Source: Streptomyces fumanus
Lineage (GTDB): Bacteria > Actinomycetota > Actinomycetes > Streptomycetales > Streptomycetaceae
Length of the DNA stretch: 64,000 bases
Assembly (NCBI RefSeq): GCF_014655295.1
Contig: NZ_BNBI01000005.1
Span: 248,001 to 312,000 of the forward strand
Direction: 5' to 3'
Positions 58,407 to 64,000 of the stretch are shown piece by piece. Each line of letters opens with the position of its first letter. Position 1 is the stretch's first letter. The position numbers and the translations under genes are program-made. Below the pieces are notes generated by a model. The model was not told the DNA's origin. It worked only from the letters and a program-made list of their open reading frames with translations, and made no database searches.

Positions 58407-60005
58407 ATGGACATGCTGTGGAACGGCTGGGGCGACCCGGCCCGGGCGACCCCCCTGCCCGAGGCCGTGACCGGGCTGCTGCGCGACCTCCTCGGCGTCG
58501 AGCCGCGCACCGCCGCACCCGCCCGGCTCGCCGAGGTCGCCGTCCCCGGCGCCCCGCTCCCGGACGCCGCCCGCCGCGCGCTGCTCGACGCCGTCGGCGG
58601 CCGCGCGGACGCGGTGCGCACCGACCGCGAGAGCCGCCTGCGGCACACCCGGGGCAAGTCCACCCCCGACCTGCTGCGGATACGGGCCGGCGACGCCGCC
58701 GACGCCCCGGCGGCCGTCGTCCTGCCCGGCGGCCACGACGAGGTGCTCGCCGTGCTGCGGGCCGCCGCCCGGCACGGCCTGAGCGTGGTCCCGTTCGGCG
58801 GCGGCACCTCCGTCGTCGGCGGCCTCGCCCCCGAGCGGCACGCCCCCGTCGTCGCCCTCGACCTGCGCCGCATGGACCGGCTGCTCGCCCTCGACCCGGT
58901 CTCCCGCACCGCCACCCTCCAGGCCGGCCTGCGCGCCCCCGAGGCCGAGGCGCTGCTCGCCGGGCACGGCTTCACCCTCGGCCACTTCCCGCAGTCCTAC
59001 GAGTGGGCGACCCTCGGCGGTTTCGCCGCGACCCGCTCCAGCGGTCAGGCGTCCGCCGGGTACGGCCGGTTCGACGACTTGGTCCTCGGCCTGACCCTCG
59101 CCACCCCCGAGGGCACCCTCGACACCGGCCGCGCCCCCCGCTCGGCCGCCGGACCCGACCCGCGCCAGCTCCTGCTCGGCTCGGAGGGCGCCTTCGGGGT
59201 GATCACCTCCGTCACCGTCCGGCTCCGGCCGGTGCCGCGCGTGCGCCGGTACGAGGGCTGGCGGTTCGGCTCCTTCGCGGCGGGCGGCGACGCCCTGCGC
59301 CGGCTCGCGCAGGACGGCCCGCGCCCCACCGTGCTGCGGCTGTCCGACGAGACCGAGACCCTGGTCGGCCTCGCCCAGCCGGACGCCCTCGGCACCGCCC
59401 CCGGCGGCGCGGACACCGGCTGCCTCGCGGTCGTCGGCTTCGAGGGCACCGAGGAGGACACCCACCGGCGCCGGACGGCCGCGGCGGAGGTGCTGCGCGC
59501 GGCCGGGGGCGCCTTCGCGGGCGACGAGCCGGGCGCGCGCTGGGCGCGGGGCCGCTACTCCGCGCCCTACCTGCGCGACGCGCTGCTGGACGCCGGCGCC
59601 CTCGCCGAGACCCTGGAGACGGCCGCCTACTGGTCCCGGCTGCCCGGCCTGTACGCCGCCGTCCGCGAGGCGCTCACCGCCGCCCTCACCGGCACCGGCG
59701 CCCCGCCGCTGGTCATGTGCCACATCTCGCACGTCTACGAGAACGGCGCCTCCCTGTACTTCACGGTCGTCTGCGCCCAGGGCGAGGACCCCCTCGCCCG
59801 CTGGACCCGGGCCAAGCACGCCGCCAACGAGGCGATCCTCGCCGCCGGGGGCACCATCACCCACCACCACGGCGTGGGCACCGACCACCGCGACTGGTAC
59901 GTCCGGGAGACCGGGGACCTCACGGTGGCCGCGCTGCGCGCCGTGAAACGGACCCTCGACCCGGCCGGGGTGCTCAGCCCCGGCGTCCTGCTGCCCGCCG
60001 ACTGA
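58407..60005 (+). CDS. FAD-binding oxidase, alkyldihydroxyacetonephosphate synthase-like
   Basis: A 532-aa flavoprotein of the FAD_binding_4 type. The pyrophosphate loop is VVPFGGGTSVVGG (about 127-139), then GHFPQSYEWATLGGFAATRSSG. The C-terminal HHHGVGTDH (about 486) matches the His-rich active-site motif of alkyl-DHAP synthases. Those enzymes replace the acyl chain of acyl-DHAP with a fatty alcohol, the committed step of ether-lipid synthesis. Bacterial members may have other roles, e.g. lactate/glycolate-type oxidation. It is flanked by glpD (makes DHAP) and a diacylglycerol kinase, which supports a glycerolipid role. Confidence 0.88.
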   Translation: MDMLWNGWGDPARATPLPEAVTGLLRDLLGVEPRTAAPARLAEVAVPGAPLPDAARRALLDAVGGRADAVRTDRESRLRHTRGKSTPDLLRIRAGDAADAPAAVVLPGGHDEVLAVLRAAARHGLSVVPFGGGTSVVGGLAPERHAPVVALDLRRMDRLLALDPVSRTATLQAGLRAPEAEALLAGHGFTLGHFPQSYEWATLGGFAATRSSGQASAGYGRFDDLVLGLTLATPEGTLDTGRAPRSAAGPDPRQLLLGSEGAFGVITSVTVRLRPVPRVRRYEGWRFGSFAAGGDALRRLAQDGPRPTVLRLSDETETLVGLAQPDALGTAPGGADTGCLAVVGFEGTEEDTHRRRTAAAEVLRAAGGAFAGDEPGARWARGRYSAPYLRDALLDAGALAETLETAAYWSRLPGLYAAVREALTAALTGTGAPPLVMCHISHVYENGASLYFTVVCAQGEDPLARWTRAKHAANEAILAAGGTITHHHGVGTDHRDWYVRETGDLTVAALRAVKRTLDPAGVLSPGVLLPAD

Positions 60006-60065
60006 CCGGCGCTCCACCGGCCGCGCACCGACGGCGCACCGGCCGCGCGCCGGGGGACCACGGGT

Positions 60066-60133
60066 GCCGACCGGCCACCCCCGCCGACCGGCCACCCCCG
60101 CCGACCGGCCACCCTCGCCGACCGTTCACCCGC
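60066..60133. repeat. Four tandem 17-bp repeats
   Basis: GCCGACCGGCCACCCCC is repeated from 60066: two exact copies, one with a single change and one with several. They fill most of the gap between the AGPS-like and diacylglycerol kinase genes. Confidence 0.85.
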
Positions 60134-60158
60134 CGCCCACCCCGAAAGAGGCGCCCCG

Positions 60159-61040
60159 ATGCGACAGTTCACGGCCGTGGTCAATCCCACCGCGGGCGGC
60201 GCGGCCGGTGCCGCCGCGCTGCTCCGCGTCGCCCCGCTGCTGCGCGCGGCGGGCGCCGGCCTGGAGACGGAGTACAGCCGCGACCTCGCGCACGCCCGGG
60301 AGCTGGCCCGGGAGGCCGGGCGGCGGGGCCGGGTGGTGCTCGCCGTCGGCGGGGACGGCATCGCCGGGTGCGTCGGCGGCGCCCTCAGCGGCACCGGCGC
60401 GCTCCTCGGCCTGGTCCCGGCCGGACGCGGCAACGACTTCGCCCGCGCCCTCGGCCTGCCCGCCGACCCCGCCGCCCTCGCCCGGCTGCTGCTGCGCGGC
60501 GAAGGCCGGCCCGTCGACACCGTCGAGGTGACCTCCGCCGTCCACGACCGCACGGTGGTCCTGGGGAGTGTGTACGCCGGGGTGGACGCGCTCGCCAACC
60601 GGCACGCCAACCACGCGCGCGTGCTGCGCGGCACCGCCTCCTACTACACCGGCGCGCTGCGCGCGATCGCCACCTGGCGCGCACCGGCCTACCGCGTCAC
60701 CGTGGACGGCGCGGAGCACACGTACCGCGGCTACACCGTCGTCGCCGCCAACTCCGGCTACTACGGCTCCGGCCGGCGCATCGCCCCCGGCGCCCGGGTC
60801 GACGACGGCCTGCTGGACGTGGTGATGATCCGGGACGCGCCCAAGCGGCTGTTCTTCGCCCTGATGAACGAACTGAGGGCGGGCACCCACCTCCACCGGC
60901 CCCAGGTGCGGGTGGTCCGGGGCCGGGAGGTCCGCATCGAGGCCGACCGCGCGGTGCCCTGCGGCGCGGACGGCGAGGTGGAGGCGGTGCTGCCGGTCAC
61001 CGCGCGGGTGCTGCCCGGCGCGCTGCGCGTGCTGTGCTGA
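60159..61040 (+). CDS. Diacylglycerol kinase family lipid kinase
   Basis: A 293-aa protein of the DagK/YegS type. VVNPTAGG at the start is the nucleotide-binding entry, AVGGDGIAGC (about 62-71) is the GGDG loop (with Ile in place of the usual Thr), and PAGRGNDFARALG (about 87) is the third motif. Later are NSGYYGSGRRIAPGA and DDGLLDVVMI. It phosphorylates diacylglycerol or a related lipid. It follows the AGPS-like gene by 153 bp of tandem repeats, in the same direction, forming a glycerolipid gene group. Confidence 0.9.
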   Translation: MRQFTAVVNPTAGGAAGAAALLRVAPLLRAAGAGLETEYSRDLAHARELAREAGRRGRVVLAVGGDGIAGCVGGALSGTGALLGLVPAGRGNDFARALGLPADPAALARLLLRGEGRPVDTVEVTSAVHDRTVVLGSVYAGVDALANRHANHARVLRGTASYYTGALRAIATWRAPAYRVTVDGAEHTYRGYTVVAANSGYYGSGRRIAPGARVDDGLLDVVMIRDAPKRLFFALMNELRAGTHLHRPQVRVVRGREVRIEADRAVPCGADGEVEAVLPVTARVLPGALRVLC

Positions 61041-61073
61041 CCGCGCCCGCCGGGCGGCACCCGCCGCCGGGGA

Positions 61074-63338
<2,265 letters not shown>

Positions 63339-63477
63339 ATGTCTCTTTCCTCCGAATTCCGGCCGGTCGGCCGCGCTCGTCGCGGCCGGGGTGACGAGTC
63401 CCGACGGCGCGCGGGTACCCGCGGACGACCGGATCAGCGGCGTCGATCGCGACGGGTTCCCCGGAACGGACGACGGG

Positions 63478-63684
63478 TCAGACGACGGTCTTGCCGTCGT
63501 GGGTGCCGCCCCGGCAGTACTTGGTGAGCGTTCCGTCCGGACCGTCCGCGGAGATGATGAGCAGGCCGCCGCCGCGCAGGCACTCGGTCGCGGTGACGTC
63601 CCCGGGGGCGGCGGCGGCCGCCGGGACGGGCCCGAGCAGTGCGACGGCCAGCCCGGCGGCCCACAGGTACGACGGCTTCTTCAT
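63478..63684 (-). CDS. Small secreted protein, 68 aa
   Basis: The signal peptide MKKPSYLWAAGLAVALLGPVPA is followed by a short mature part with two cysteines (ATECLRGGG and LTKYCRGG) that could form one disulfide. The GGGAGT Shine-Dalgarno before the ATG at 63684 fixes the start. It is similar to small exported proteins found widely in streptomycetes. The function is unknown. Confidence 0.75.
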   Translation of the reverse strand: MKKPSYLWAAGLAVALLGPVPAAAAAPGDVTATECLRGGGLLIISADGPDGTLTKYCRGGTHDGKTVV

Positions 63685-63876
63685 GACGACTCCCGGCTCG
63701 GCTGATCCGCTTTCCCGGCCAGCCTCCCCGCCCGGCCCCGGGCCCGCGACCGCACGCGGGCGCACGGGGGACCGGAGGCAGGACCGCGGGCGGCCGGCCG
63801 GGGCCCGGCGCGGCGGCGGGCAGGGCCCGACAAGCGTGCAGGTCCGGTCCCCCGGCGGGGAGTTCGGACGGGACGC

Positions 63877-64000
63877 TCACGCCAGGAAGGGCAGCCTTTC
63901 GCGGCGTACGGGGTGCAGGAAGCCGGCGCCGGACGCCCAGCGGGCGGTCTCGGCGAGGGCGGTCTCGGCCAGGCGGCGCCACTCGTTGCCCAGCGAACCG
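63877..64000 (-). CDS. Partial C-terminal end of an unidentified gene
   Basis: The last 40 codons of a reading frame running off the window's right edge (ends GAGFLHPVRRERLPFLA, preceded by GNEWRRLAETALAETARW). The codon bias is normal for the region. Too little is present to assign a family. Confidence 0.5.
   Translation of the reverse strand, partial: GSLGNEWRRLAETALAETARWASGAGFLHPVRRERLPFLA

Overview
The window is very GC-rich actinobacterial DNA (near 73% by eye), densely coded, with many GTG starts and 4-base stop/start overlaps. Gene families typical of Streptomyces are abundant: DUF397/XRE pairs, SpoIIE-type phosphatases, a proteasome beta subunit, mycothiol-type DinB proteins, DUF5133, DUF5709 and a LAL regulator. 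A Streptomyces chromosome, probably a semi-accessory region, is the best inference. I saw no rRNA, tRNA, CRISPR array, transposase or phage gene.

Layout. 1-4.3 kb: a truncated ANTAR/GAF/PAS/PP2C phosphatase, a small conserved protein, an RpiR regulator and a free-standing FhaA N-terminal domain. 4.3-11.6 kb: a small-molecule kinase, a beta-phosphoglucomutase/GH65 phosphorylase pair, a membrane glycosyltransferase, a second-copy-type proteasome beta subunit and acidic stress-type proteins. 11.6-20 kb: a GH64 beta-1,3-glucanase, a GNAT protein, a DinB-type protein, a Gfo/Idh oxidoreductase, a PET-hydrolase/cutinase-type polyesterase and a LAL regulator. 20-26.6 kb: a PucR regulator and a complete branched-chain-amino-acid-type (Liv) ABC operon. 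26.7-33.6 kb: a DUF574 methyltransferase, a DUF397/XRE pair, an ABC exporter and small proteins. 33.6-35.3 kb: an ATP-grasp RiPP (graspetide) pair, tgmA-tgmB. 35.5-41.4 kb: a helical-repeat membrane protein and a PaoABC-type aldehyde oxidoreductase. 41.4-48.7 kb: a heptapeptide-repeat protein, an SDR, a YihY membrane protein, a ferredoxin-NADP reductase and an MFS exporter. 48.8-55.7 kb: CsbD, a large sensor phosphatase, a GH10 xylanase, a second GH64 glucanase, an RsbW-like ATPase and a STAS protein. 55.8-61 kb: a TetR/GlpD operon divergent from an alkyl-DHAP-synthase-like oxidase, followed by a diacylglycerol kinase. 61-64 kb: a large catalase, a small secreted protein and the end of an unidentified gene.

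Themes. (i) Secreted polymer degradation: two GH64 enzymes, a xylanase and a polyesterase. Both GH64 genes carry the same 14-bp palindrome at the promoter, and the xylanase carries CGAA/TTCG operators. (ii) Stress signalling: two SpoIIE-type phosphatases, an RsbW-like protein, a STAS protein, and GTTT/GGGAAA (sigma-B-like) promoters before CsbD and DUF5709 genes. (iii) Unusual protein chemistry: the graspetide pair, which lacks the methyltransferase often found with it, and an orphan proteasome beta subunit with an intact catalytic triad. (iv) A glycerol-3-phosphate/ether-lipid-like gene group. Family calls come from motifs recognised by eye; no database search was run.
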